Positions 7,252 through 15,408 of a stretch of DNA of 41,172 nucleotides are shown piece by piece. Both the position numbers and the translations under genes were made by a program. This DNA comes from Chryseobacterium mulctrae. Its GTDB lineage: Bacteria; Bacteroidota; Bacteroidia; Flavobacteriales; Weeksellaceae. Each line of letters begins with the position of its first letter. Position 1 is the first letter of the stretch. The notes below the pieces were generated by a model. The model saw only the letters and a list, made by a program, of their open reading frames with translations. It was not told the DNA's origin and did not search any database. The stretch lies in assembly GCF_006175945.1 (NCBI RefSeq), contig NZ_VAJL01000003.1:1-41172 (forward strand), read 5' to 3'.

Positions 7252-7724
7252 TATCTATATTTTCTTACTATCCCAATAATTACACCCCATAAAATGAATT
7301 CTGAATCTTCATTTATATCAAAGTCCGGATAATCTATGTTTGCTGTTTTAAACTTTATAGATTCTAAACGGTTATTATCTCCATATTTAGGCTTAAATCT
7401 CTTAATATAGGGTTCACCATCAATATATACAGCAACAAGATCAAGATCATTTGGCTGAATCCCTTTTTCAATTATCGCCCAGTCTTTATCAAAAACACCA
7501 ATGTCATTGAGGCAATCTCCCTCTATTCGTGCTGGAAATGAAACGTCAATATCTTTTATCAAAAATTTAAATAGATCCATTTCCGGAAAATCTTCAGCTG
7601 GGCTTGAAAAACTTTGGTATCCACCCGCTTTTAATGGTTCATTAAAAGGCCGTAATATAATCGGATCAGTACAGGCAATACTGAATATTTCTAATTTTCC
7701 GCTATGTTTTGTAGGGCTTTTCAT
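7251..7724 (-). CDS. umuD: UmuD-like SOS protease subunit with Cys nucleophile
   Basis: This 157-residue LexA/UmuD-type peptidase S24 protein normally cleaves itself on RecA filaments to activate polymerase V. The cleavage site is visible as KAGGYQSF (Ala33-Gly34), followed by SPAEDFPEMDLFKFLI as in UmuD. The general-base lysine is in IDGEPYIKRF (Lys108). The nucleophile motif, normally GDSM, reads GDCL with Cys71 encoded by TGC. This is one base from AGC Ser, so the protein may be a thiol variant or proteolytically dead. Length is near normal (E. coli 139 plus a short N-terminal extension). It lies upstream of umuC with the TAATG overlap. Confidence 0.9.
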   Translation of the reverse strand: MKSPTKHSGKLEIFSIACTDPIILRPFNEPLKAGGYQSFSSPAEDFPEMDLFKFLIKDIDVSFPARIEGDCLNDIGVFDKDWAIIEKGIQPNDLDLVAVYIDGEPYIKRFKPKYGDNNRLESIKFKTANIDYPDFDINEDSEFILWGVIIGIVRKYR

Positions 7725-7728
7725 AATG

Positions 7729-7736
7729 CAAAATTA
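7729..7736 (-). promoter_or_regulatory. Candidate -7 box for umuDC
   Basis: The minus strand has TAATTTTG ending 4 bp from the umuD ATG, with a TTG 16 bp further upstream, resembling the Bacteroidota -33/-7 pair with slightly short spacing. No canonical LexA box was recognised. Confidence 0.4.
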
Positions 7737-7863
7737 GGTGTTTTTGAGAAGGCAATTTTATGATTAAGATTTATTTTTTTTCAATATAACAGAATTAATA
7801 CGACAGATCTTGACGTATAAAATAATTTTAACATATTATTCTGCGAAGTGTTATCCTGGCTAA

Positions 7864-7980
7864 ATAGATATCCGGATCCGGAAAGAGTTCCGGCAGCAGC
7901 TGGCCAACATCACCGGGTGTGATCAGGATCCGGAACCGGTGCCCTGGGAAGATCGCCTGCAGACAAAAATTAATAGTTAA
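7864..7980 (+). pseudogene. GC-rich coding remnant in the umuD-operon gap
   Basis: Within the 321-bp gap 7725-8045, about 100 bp is strikingly richer in G and C than its surroundings. One plus-strand frame stays open from 7864 to a stop at 7980 and reads as ordinary protein (RKEFRQQLANITG, then DPEPVPWEDRLQTKINS), but has no start codon and a stop just before it. I read it as the 3' end of a foreign or chromosomal gene left by a past recombination. The source gene is not recognised. The flanks (7740-7860 and 7981-8009) hold nothing I can assign. Confidence 0.35.
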
Positions 7981-8009
7981 AAAATATTTTAAGACGATAT
8001 TCAAAAGCA

Positions 8010-8035
8010 GAAGGCATACACGATTGTATGCCTTC
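8010..8035 (-). terminator. Terminator of the long minus-strand operon
   Basis: A perfect 10-bp stem (GAAGGCATAC with GTATGCCTTC) and a 6-base loop lie 10 bp beyond the stop of the methylase/helicase gene. On the minus strand it is followed by TGCTTTTGA, a weak T tract. This is a suitable end for the operon that begins near 25651. Confidence 0.7.
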
Positions 8036-8045
8036 CTTCTCTATA

Positions 8046-11000
8046 TTACAAATTTTGTTTATTTCTAATTTTCTTGCTCTGCCGTTCAACCTCTATACTT
8101 TGTTTAAGATCTACTATCTGTTTTGTTACCTTTTCAATTTCGCTATCTCCATCAAATTTTTTGTAATCATTTTTTAGACTTGAAAAATAGTGAAGCTTTT
8201 CTTTCGATCCAGTAATATCAATTTCTACATTTTCAATTAATCTGGGTATTCTCTTTGATATTTCATTATAAATAATAGTAGCAGCTTCTATTGGATCCTT
8301 CGGTATTACATCCATCCTTTTTTGGATTTTAAGTGAGTTAAAATCATTGTCTAACATAATTTTAAGATGTCCTTTTTTAATTTCACTAAAAGAAATATTA
8401 GTTAAAGTCATATTAAGATTAAACGCTCCTATTTTGCATAGAGGAATTTTGTAAGCTACACTTCCAGAAATTACAGTTCTGTATGGTTCCAAATTTCTTA
8501 AATTGTTAGTGTCAACAATATTAAGCACTGCTTCATATTTTTTACGAAGCTCTGTACCAATCAATTTGAGATCTTGTACCCCCGATATTTCATCATTCCC
8601 ATTAAAAAGGCGTATTTCTGGATGATTTTTAAAAGTTTCAGTATTCATATCTTCAAAAGTCTTTTGAAAATTGCTATAAACTTCCTTATAAAGACTTAAT
8701 TGAGTAGATTCTTTCTCAAGAATCTCATTATAATAATTAAAGTTTCTGTTAAGTTTTATACCTTCATTTTCAATAGCTTCTTTATTGTTATATAGGTTTT
8801 CTAATTTCTTCTCAAGCTTAGCAATCTCTAACATTTGAGGGTTGTCTAGGATGTAGGCTTTCATCAACGAATAATTTGTTCCATTACCATCACCATCGAT
8901 TTCACCTTCATCTAAAATACGTGGTGAATTAGCTCCAATTTTTTTAAATACACTTAGAAATTTTTCTTTTGTTTCATTTGCCTGTGAACGAAAAGCATCA
9001 AGAGATTTTTTAGCAAGATATTTATAGTTAAAAACAGTGTTGTCAAAATCCTTAGCTATCTCATTTCCCTGTCTTTTCATTCTTCCTTTTCTTTGCTCCG
9101 TTTTACTTGGAGTCCAGGGAATATCTAGATCATGCTCAGCAATACATTTTTTCTGTACATTCATACCTGTTCCTAAAGTCTCAGTAGAGCCAATTGCTAT
9201 TCTAAACTCACCGGAATTTAATTTATCTTGAAACTCTTTTCTGAGCGCTTTGTCTTTTTTCGTTCCTGAAGCAGCTCTCCAGTCATGAGCAAATTGAATT
9301 TCATTTCTAGGTATACCGTATTTTTCAACAAGTATATTTCTAAGTCCATCGTAAACATTAAATTGATCACCATTTCTGGTATTAGGAATTCCAATGTCAC
9401 AAAAAACCAATTGAACCCCCTTTAGATCATTTGTAAGGTTATATACTTCGAAAATCTTTTCGGCACACAGGTGCAGCTTTCCTTGTCCTGGTTCAATAAA
9501 ATAATCATCATTTATTAGTCGTGGATCAATTCCGTTTTTTTGAGATAGATTGGATACAATTAGTGAACTTGCTTGTTTCTGTCTGTCATCAAAAGTTTTC
9601 TGAATTATACTCTCAAACTCTAAAGCAGATTCAGGATTACCATCTATAAAATCTACTAGTAAATCATTGAATCTTTCCTGCTGAGTGTTAGCTTCAATAA
9701 TTACCATTTCTGTTTTCACATCCGGAGTTTCTATTGTGAAATTACTATCATTAACAACATGAGCCATTTCTAAATAAAGGGATTTAAGCTCAGGAACATT
9801 CACAATATATCTAAATCGTTCTTTTTCTTTTATGGCATTTCCGACAGACAATTCTTGTTGAGCTTCCTTTACAAAGAAATTTTTTGCAAACCTATCGAAT
9901 GTATTAATATTCAATTGTTTCAATCTTTCTGGTTTAATCCAATTCATTAGATTATAAATTTCGGCCATTGAATTAGAAATGAAAGTACCCGAAAGAACAG
10001 TAACACCACTATCTTTAAGATTATATTTTTTCCTAAGCGATCTTGTTAACATTGCATAGTGTTTTGCTCGTTCAGAAGACTGTGTACTTAGCCCGGCAAC
10101 ACCACTATGTATTGTAGTAAAAGGCATATTCTTAAACTTATGAGCTTCATCTATCATAAGATGATCTACGCCTAAGGAATTGAAATCATAGATAGTATTA
10201 TCTTTATTAGTATTAAGCTTATCAAACATTTTGTCAAGTTTGGCCTCTTCAGATTCCAACTGCTTTTCCAATCTTTTTAAATCTCCGACATTCACACCCT
10301 CATCTTTCAACTGCTTTTTATAATAAATATTATCTCTTAAATCGTCAAGGATTTCTTCAGTATATTCAATTTGAATTTCTAATGGAATTGGAATTTTTGC
10401 AATTTCTTCATGAGTCATTATAACACAATCCCAATCATTGTTAGCAATTAATGAATATTTCTGTTTCCGTTTTTCTTCAGAGGACAACTTTGTATTTTCA
10501 TCTAGTTCCGATGTATCAAAAAATATTTTCGATTCCGGATAATGAAATTTAAACTCTTTATAGATTTGTTCAGCTGTTGCTCTTGTAACCGCTAACATCG
10601 GTTTCTTTTTTAACCCCGCTTCTCTCATCTTCATTGTAGCACTGAACATTACTAATGATTTTCCGGCTCCAACTTTATGATCTACCACTCCGCCATCGTT
10701 TTGAAGAATCATTGATACAGAATCTTTTTGATGTTGATGAGCATCATCTACCCCATTAATATCAGAAAAATCCAAATAAGAACCATTAAATATTTTTGGA
10801 ACATTTGTGCAAAATGTATTGTTATAAGCCTGTAATATTTCCTTATGGTCTTCAGGGCTTAAACCGTTGAGAAAAGACTTCCATTCTTTTTTTAAAAGTT
10901 TTGATTTAAGCTCAGCATCTTTATTGGCTTTAATATCTTTAACATAAAACTCTTTATCTCCGGCTGTTATTTTAGTAGTAAAATTGAAAGATTTATCATT

Positions 11001-13610
11001 AATAATATCTTTTAATATCTCCCCTCCGGAGATTGTGCGGTTGGCAGCATCTACTGATATTGAATTTAATCCATAAGTTTCCTTAAAAGATTTTTTAGTG
11101 ATTAGAAATCCATTGAGTTTTGTAAATTCAAAAAAGTCTTCAGATCCATAATCAAATTTATTCTGTAGAAACTTCTCCAGGTATTTTTTATCAAGCCATT
11201 CTGCATTGATATTTATTGTCAGATCTTCAAAATTTACAATACTGATATCGTGCTGTTTTAAAATAGAAAGATCTTCCCGAAGTTTAGAATCTGGCATATA
11301 ATCAAATGACTTTTCATTTTGAATAACATGCTCTAAAATTTTTATTTTCTCCGGAAGATTACCCGAAAGGAATTCTTCTCTAGTAGAAAATTTGTATCTG
11401 ACTGAATCATCTTTAATATAATAATCATTAAAGATCTTCTCCTTTTCAACTAAATATCTGGCAATACCTACTTTTTTTTCTTCATCTTCAATGTTAAGAA
11501 GCTGACAGATATATTGTATTTTAACCTGGCCATTGTATTTCTGAAGAGATTTTATTAAAGCCTGTTCCGGAGTTCTTACTTCTTTATCATTCTCAGTAAA
11601 ATATTGCTCATTTGTGATTAGGTCAGAAGCAATGAATTTTCCAAGCTTATTTTTAATCTCTAATCCAGCGAATTCTAAAGCATACATATCATCCTTAAAG
11701 AACAGTAAAGACTCATTTATGCTTCCAAATGCTTTAGTATAATCATTATACCCACTAATCAAATGATGATGTCTTTCTACTAAATCGGTAGAACCTTTTT
11801 TAAGGGAATCCTGAAATAACAAAAAGTCATTCTTTAGAAGTAGCAACTGTTTGTCTTTTTGAGCAATATTTAATAAAGGAGTAGAAGAATATGAATTTCC
11901 TTCTTTTCTATCAAGTATGAAGACATTATTTTGATAAACTATGTAAGCCCCTGAGTAATGGAAAATATTTTCTTTCTCCAACTCAATATTAGATAGAATT
12001 TGTGACTTAATTTCCTGCTCCTGGGGAATTTCTAAAGCCTTATCTATAACAGAATTAGTGAGAGTTTCAAACTGTTGAATTTCGCTTTCAAAATCAAAAA
12101 GAGATAGTTGTACTCCGGCAGCAGGATTTTGTTTTTTATATTGGTTTTTTGAACTCTTCTTCTTTTCTATATCCTTTACAATATTCTCAATTTCATTGAT
12201 GCTGATAGGCTCCAATATTGTTGCATTTGTGAAAGAATAGTTATCTTCTCTTTTAAAATTCTCTAAATAATTTTTAACTCTATATTGGTCAGAATTTGAA
12301 ACAGAAATATTTTGGAGATCATTGATATCAGGTGTTTTTAATAAATCTACAGTTTGTTGTATATGATCTTCAAATTCAGGTCTCTTGATTGCTTTTGAGA
12401 AAACATTAAATCTCTTGTCAGGATCTTTTAATGTTGAGGACAATGTATAGCCATTGTGCATAAAATTAGTTTGCAATTCTCCCACCAATATTTTATCCTG
12501 TCTTTGGTAAACGAAAGAATTTATATTATACTCCTGGTCTTTATTTTTATTTGGGTTATTTACTTCAGTAATAAAGAGACTATCTGCTTTTAAGCTAATA
12601 GAATGAATCACTTGATTAAGAACCTTTGTTTCTAAACTTGTGATTAAACTTTTTCTGTGCGTATGAATATAATCTGTCTGCACCTCAGTGCCTAGAAATG
12701 TTTCTTTAGGAAGACGGACAATATTTTTAACGCTATTATTATTTTGAAAAAATAAAGCTCTGTCTATTTCGTTTCCAGGAGAATCAAGAAAATTACTACT
12801 CGTAATAAATCCGATATCTCCATCATTTTTTAAAAGTGCAGATGATTTTAAAAAAAAATAACTGTGGATATTCGGAACTTTCTGAAGTTGAAAATTTGAC
12901 TGAATCAGTTCGTCTAATATTTTTGTACTACCGAAGGGAATATTACTTGTTATAATATCAAATTTACGATCAGTCAAAATTTGAAAGTTTTCAAATTTAC
13001 TGTTATGTGCAGAATAAGTAATATTTTCTGAATCTAAAATTTCATTTTTTATACTACTTAAAATTCTAAATGAAATTGTTTCCGGTTCTATTGCATATAT
13101 TCTGAATGCAGCACCCTCATTGATAAGACCTTCCTCTTTTAGAATTCTTATATTGTCAACAATACTTTTCACAAAAACTCCTGTCCCGGCACTTGGTTCT
13201 AATATCATGAAAGGTGCATTATTGCTGCTTTCATTTATTGAATCTAATTTTTGTGAAAGTAAACTTTTAGTGATCTGATCTACATAATCTTTATCGGTAA
13301 AATAAGCATACAATGCACTCCTTGCTATCTTCTGAAAAACAGATTTAAGATGATCATTTGATATTCCTGCAGTATTAAGATCGTTAATAAGAATTCTTAT
13401 TTCATCATAGTACTTTTTAGTAGTTTTGCTGTCAAACTTTTCTGAAAGAATATCATTTATAGGCATAGTAAAATAAGGAAAATTGCCAAACCCGGTAAAC
13501 AGATTTGACAACTCACTATACTTTAGATCTTTTTCTGAATTTAAAGCAATTAGTTTTAATGCTTCTATATTATTTTTGAACCTCTGAAAATCGCTCAAAT
13601 TTTTTATCAT
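8046..13610 (-). CDS. Giant N6-adenine methylase-like/SNF2 helicase fusion (DarB-like)
   Basis: This protein of about 1854 residues joins a methyltransferase-like domain to a superfamily 2 helicase. The N-terminal part has the AdoMet-binding motif EPSAGTGVF near residue 140 and SNIPFGS near 223; NxPFG in place of NPPY is usual in this family. The helicase has DHKVGAGKS (Walker A, near 977), MIDEAH (near 1153), VLSGTFISN and the arginine-finger motif QRKGRMKRQGNE near 1508. Coiled coil follows near the C-terminus (KLEKKLENLYNNKEAIE). Relatives include phage P1 DarB and proteins of conjugative elements, which protect incoming DNA or manage it during transfer. The long reading frame extends to 13697, but the Met at 13610 is the likely start since it clears the upstream gene by 10 bp and opens the conserved part. 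It is the last gene of the operon. Confidence 0.88.
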   Translation of the reverse strand: MIKNLSDFQRFKNNIEALKLIALNSEKDLKYSELSNLFTGFGNFPYFTMPINDILSEKFDSKTTKKYYDEIRILINDLNTAGISNDHLKSVFQKIARSALYAYFTDKDYVDQITKSLLSQKLDSINESSNNAPFMILEPSAGTGVFVKSIVDNIRILKEEGLINEGAAFRIYAIEPETISFRILSSIKNEILDSENITYSAHNSKFENFQILTDRKFDIITSNIPFGSTKILDELIQSNFQLQKVPNIHSYFFLKSSALLKNDGDIGFITSSNFLDSPGNEIDRALFFQNNNSVKNIVRLPKETFLGTEVQTDYIHTHRKSLITSLETKVLNQVIHSISLKADSLFITEVNNPNKNKDQEYNINSFVYQRQDKILVGELQTNFMHNGYTLSSTLKDPDKRFNVFSKAIKRPEFEDHIQQTVDLLKTPDINDLQNISVSNSDQYRVKNYLENFKREDNYSFTNATILEPISINEIENIVKDIEKKKSSKNQYKKQNPAAGVQLSLFDFESEIQQFETLTNSVIDKALEIPQEQEIKSQILSNIELEKENIFHYSGAYIVYQNNVFILDRKEGNSYSSTPLLNIAQKDKQLLLLKNDFLLFQDSLKKGSTDLVERHHHLISGYNDYTKAFGSINESLLFFKDDMYALEFAGLEIKNKLGKFIASDLITNEQYFTENDKEVRTPEQALIKSLQKYNGQVKIQYICQLLNIEDEEKKVGIARYLVEKEKIFNDYYIKDDSVRYKFSTREEFLSGNLPEKIKILEHVIQNEKSFDYMPDSKLREDLSILKQHDISIVNFEDLTININAEWLDKKYLEKFLQNKFDYGSEDFFEFTKLNGFLITKKSFKETYGLNSISVDAANRTISGGEILKDIINDKSFNFTTKITAGDKEFYVKDIKANKDAELKSKLLKKEWKSFLNGLSPEDHKEILQAYNNTFCTNVPKIFNGSYLDFSDINGVDDAHQHQKDSVSMILQNDGGVVDHKVGAGKSLVMFSATMKMREAGLKKKPMLAVTRATAEQIYKEFKFHYPESKIFFDTSELDENTKLSSEEKRKQKYSLIANNDWDCVIMTHEEIAKIPIPLEIQIEYTEEILDDLRDNIYYKKQLKDEGVNVGDLKRLEKQLESEEAKLDKMFDKLNTNKDNTIYDFNSLGVDHLMIDEAHKFKNMPFTTIHSGVAGLSTQSSERAKHYAMLTRSLRKKYNLKDSGVTVLSGTFISNSMAEIYNLMNWIKPERLKQLNINTFDRFAKNFFVKEAQQELSVGNAIKEKERFRYIVNVPELKSLYLEMAHVVNDSNFTIETPDVKTEMVIIEANTQQERFNDLLVDFIDGNPESALEFESIIQKTFDDRQKQASSLIVSNLSQKNGIDPRLINDDYFIEPGQGKLHLCAEKIFEVYNLTNDLKGVQLVFCDIGIPNTRNGDQFNVYDGLRNILVEKYGIPRNEIQFAHDWRAASGTKKDKALRKEFQDKLNSGEFRIAIGSTETLGTGMNVQKKCIAEHDLDIPWTPSKTEQRKGRMKRQGNEIAKDFDNTVFNYKYLAKKSLDAFRSQANETKEKFLSVFKKIGANSPRILDEGEIDGDGNGTNYSLMKAYILDNPQMLEIAKLEKKLENLYNNKEAIENEGIKLNRNFNYYNEILEKESTQLSLYKEVYSNFQKTFEDMNTETFKNHPEIRLFNGNDEISGVQDLKLIGTELRKKYEAVLNIVDTNNLRNLEPYRTVISGSVAYKIPLCKIGAFNLNMTLTNISFSEIKKGHLKIMLDNDFNSLKIQKRMDVIPKDPIEAATIIYNEISKRIPRLIENVEIDITGSKEKLHYFSSLKNDYKKFDGDSEIEKVTKQIVDLKQSIEVERQSKKIRNKQNL

Positions 13611-13620
13611 GATATTGGTA

Positions 13621-13971
13621 TTAATTTGCAAATTGTTCTCTAATAAACTCAAACCCTCTTTGTAATTCAAGCTCAGGAAGATTCTGAATACTAACATCAG
13701 AATGTTCTAACAACTCTTTACTATACTCAACAATATGTAAAAAAGCATCAGTTAAGATTTGGTCTTCTTGTCCAAGAATTTTTATTCTTCTTACATATTC
13801 ACTTTCTAATTCTGGTAAATCCTGAAGTAATTCTTCATTTAGATATCTTTGTAGATACTTGTAATAAGGTAATCTCTTTCTGTTTGGAATAATACTATTA
13901 ATTACCGTTTCATTTTGAGCATAAATAGAGTTTATCAGTACTCCATCTATGCTAATTAAATTTTCATTCAT
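13621..13971 (-). CDS. Hypothetical small protein, weakly DUF1896-like
   Basis: This 116-residue, mostly helical, acidic protein has the core LPYYKYLQRYLNEELLQDLPEL, then RRIKIL, and an end with a repeat of the Leu-Pro-Glu-Leu motif (ELERGFEFI-like close). In Bacteroidota conjugative elements a DUF1896 protein often precedes the SNF2/methylase gene, and the size, position and helical pattern fit. The sequence match I can see is weak. It lies 10 bp before the helicase start and 5 bp after the Toprim gene, tightly within the operon. A chaperone-like or subunit role for the helicase is speculative. Confidence 0.5.
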   Translation of the reverse strand: MNENLISIDGVLINSIYAQNETVINSIIPNRKRLPYYKYLQRYLNEELLQDLPELESEYVRRIKILGQEDQILTDAFLHIVEYSKELLEHSDVSIQNLPELELQRGFEFIREQFAN

Positions 13972-13976
13972 ATTAA

Positions 13977-15371
13977 TTAAATTTTTAAACTTTTCTTCTT
14001 GGGAATATCATTTTCAATCTTGTTATTTTTAATCAATTTCAGATCGTCATTCCAATCTTTAGAAATAGACTTTTGAATAGATATTTTCTTATTTAATCCA
14101 GGGAAAATTTGCAGTGATAAATTATTAAACGATTCCAAATATTCTTTAGTATTTGGTACTATAAATTCAAGTTCAGATTTAGAGTTCCTCTTAACATAAG
14201 ATATTACCATTTCTTGATTAATAATCTCTATTGCCATATTTCTTGGTAATACATCAGAAAGAAAATTTACTGTTTTCTTATCAATTTCTTTAAATTTTGA
14301 AGCAATTTTTTCAGCCTTTGCAAAGCTTTCTTTGTCATGTAAACTTAGTGATATAGATAAAAAATCGGTATCCTTATAATTAATTTTTATTTCTGGTATG
14401 AGTGAGGATATAATTATCGTATCAAAAAAAGATCCTCTTTTATCATTATCCGTTGCTAAAGTAATTTTTTCAAATGCCCTGAGTTCAAAATATTGTTTTA
14501 ATTTAAAAGCTTTATTCTCACCAATCTCACCATTTGTGCTAATATACTCAGCATTTTGAGGTTTATTTACTTCAAAGTGTGCCATTGCATCCCAGAGCGA
14601 TTCAGTTACAAATAAATTTCTTCCTCCTTGTTTAGTATTTACCTGGAGATTAATTTTATCAATTTCGACTGTATTTGAAAAACCAAAACCAACATCATTT
14701 TGTGTTCCACTAACAAAGCGTTTTGAATTGAAATTATCATAATCTGGATTTGTATTTATTTTTTGAACCCCTACAACTTTTCCAGATGTATCTTTAATTT
14801 CAAAAGCTAAAGTGAAAAAAGGATCTTTTTCATCTTTAAAACTTTTAACAATATTTTGAAATAATGGATGATTTAAAGTTTCTATCGAAATTTGACGATA
14901 ATTTGTAACATAGTCTTTTTGGTTCTGGTGGATAGGATAAAATTTGCCCTTTAAAATAAATTCATCTGATAATTCCCTCGTAAACATTTTATTCCTAAAA
15001 TCTTCATTTAATTTTTGCTTTTCATATACAGTAGTTAAATTTTGTTTAATAGTTTCTAAATTACTTTTATAAGCAATAAGTTCTCTGTTAACACCCTCCC
15101 AAACTTTTGATTCATGTTGTACTACAAAATTTTTAATAAAATGTATTAAATTTCCTGGGGTTCCAGAACCGCGGACAAAATAATTTTGTCTTCCGTCTTT
15201 TCCTTTTCCAAACTGAAATTTATTAGTTCTTAATTTTGGATCTAGATTATCAACAAAAGCATCTCGACTTTTATCATAAAAAAAATTAGGAAATTTATAT
15301 ACAAAGAAATCCATAAGATTAATTTCATTCATTGCTTGATCCCAATTGATCATAAGTGGTTTATCGTTCAT
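13977..15371 (-). CDS. Toprim/DUF3991-type primase-like protein
   Basis: This 464-residue protein resembles plasmid primase-like proteins. The Toprim fold is seen as FVTESLWDAMAHFE (catalytic-type Glu, near residue 257), YISTNGEIGENKAFKLK, then ITLATDNDKRGSFFD with the DxD metal motif near 307. The N-terminus (DFFVYKFPNFFYDKS, then a Gly-rich core and GTPGNLIHFIKNF) has the shape of a CHC2-type domain but lacks zinc-binding cysteines, as is usual for DUF3991 proteins. It is expected to act on single-stranded plasmid DNA, for instance priming in the recipient. It lies 37 bp downstream of the coupling protein gene. Confidence 0.8.
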   Translation of the reverse strand: MNDKPLMINWDQAMNEINLMDFFVYKFPNFFYDKSRDAFVDNLDPKLRTNKFQFGKGKDGRQNYFVRGSGTPGNLIHFIKNFVVQHESKVWEGVNRELIAYKSNLETIKQNLTTVYEKQKLNEDFRNKMFTRELSDEFILKGKFYPIHQNQKDYVTNYRQISIETLNHPLFQNIVKSFKDEKDPFFTLAFEIKDTSGKVVGVQKINTNPDYDNFNSKRFVSGTQNDVGFGFSNTVEIDKINLQVNTKQGGRNLFVTESLWDAMAHFEVNKPQNAEYISTNGEIGENKAFKLKQYFELRAFEKITLATDNDKRGSFFDTIIISSLIPEIKINYKDTDFLSISLSLHDKESFAKAEKIASKFKEIDKKTVNFLSDVLPRNMAIEIINQEMVISYVKRNSKSELEFIVPNTKEYLESFNNLSLQIFPGLNKKISIQKSISKDWNDDLKLIKNNKIENDIPKKKSLKI

Positions 15372-15408
15372 AACAAAGTAGTTTTAGTGGTGTGTTTTCT
15401 ATTCGTAT

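Noticed and set aside
12860..12880. DnaA-box-like TGTGGATA in the helicase gene
   Set aside because: A single weak site inside a coding region, with no other origin features.
8046..13697. Longer start for the methylase/helicase
   Set aside because: The first 29 residues overlap the upstream gene; the Met at 13610 opens the conserved part and leaves a 10-bp gap.
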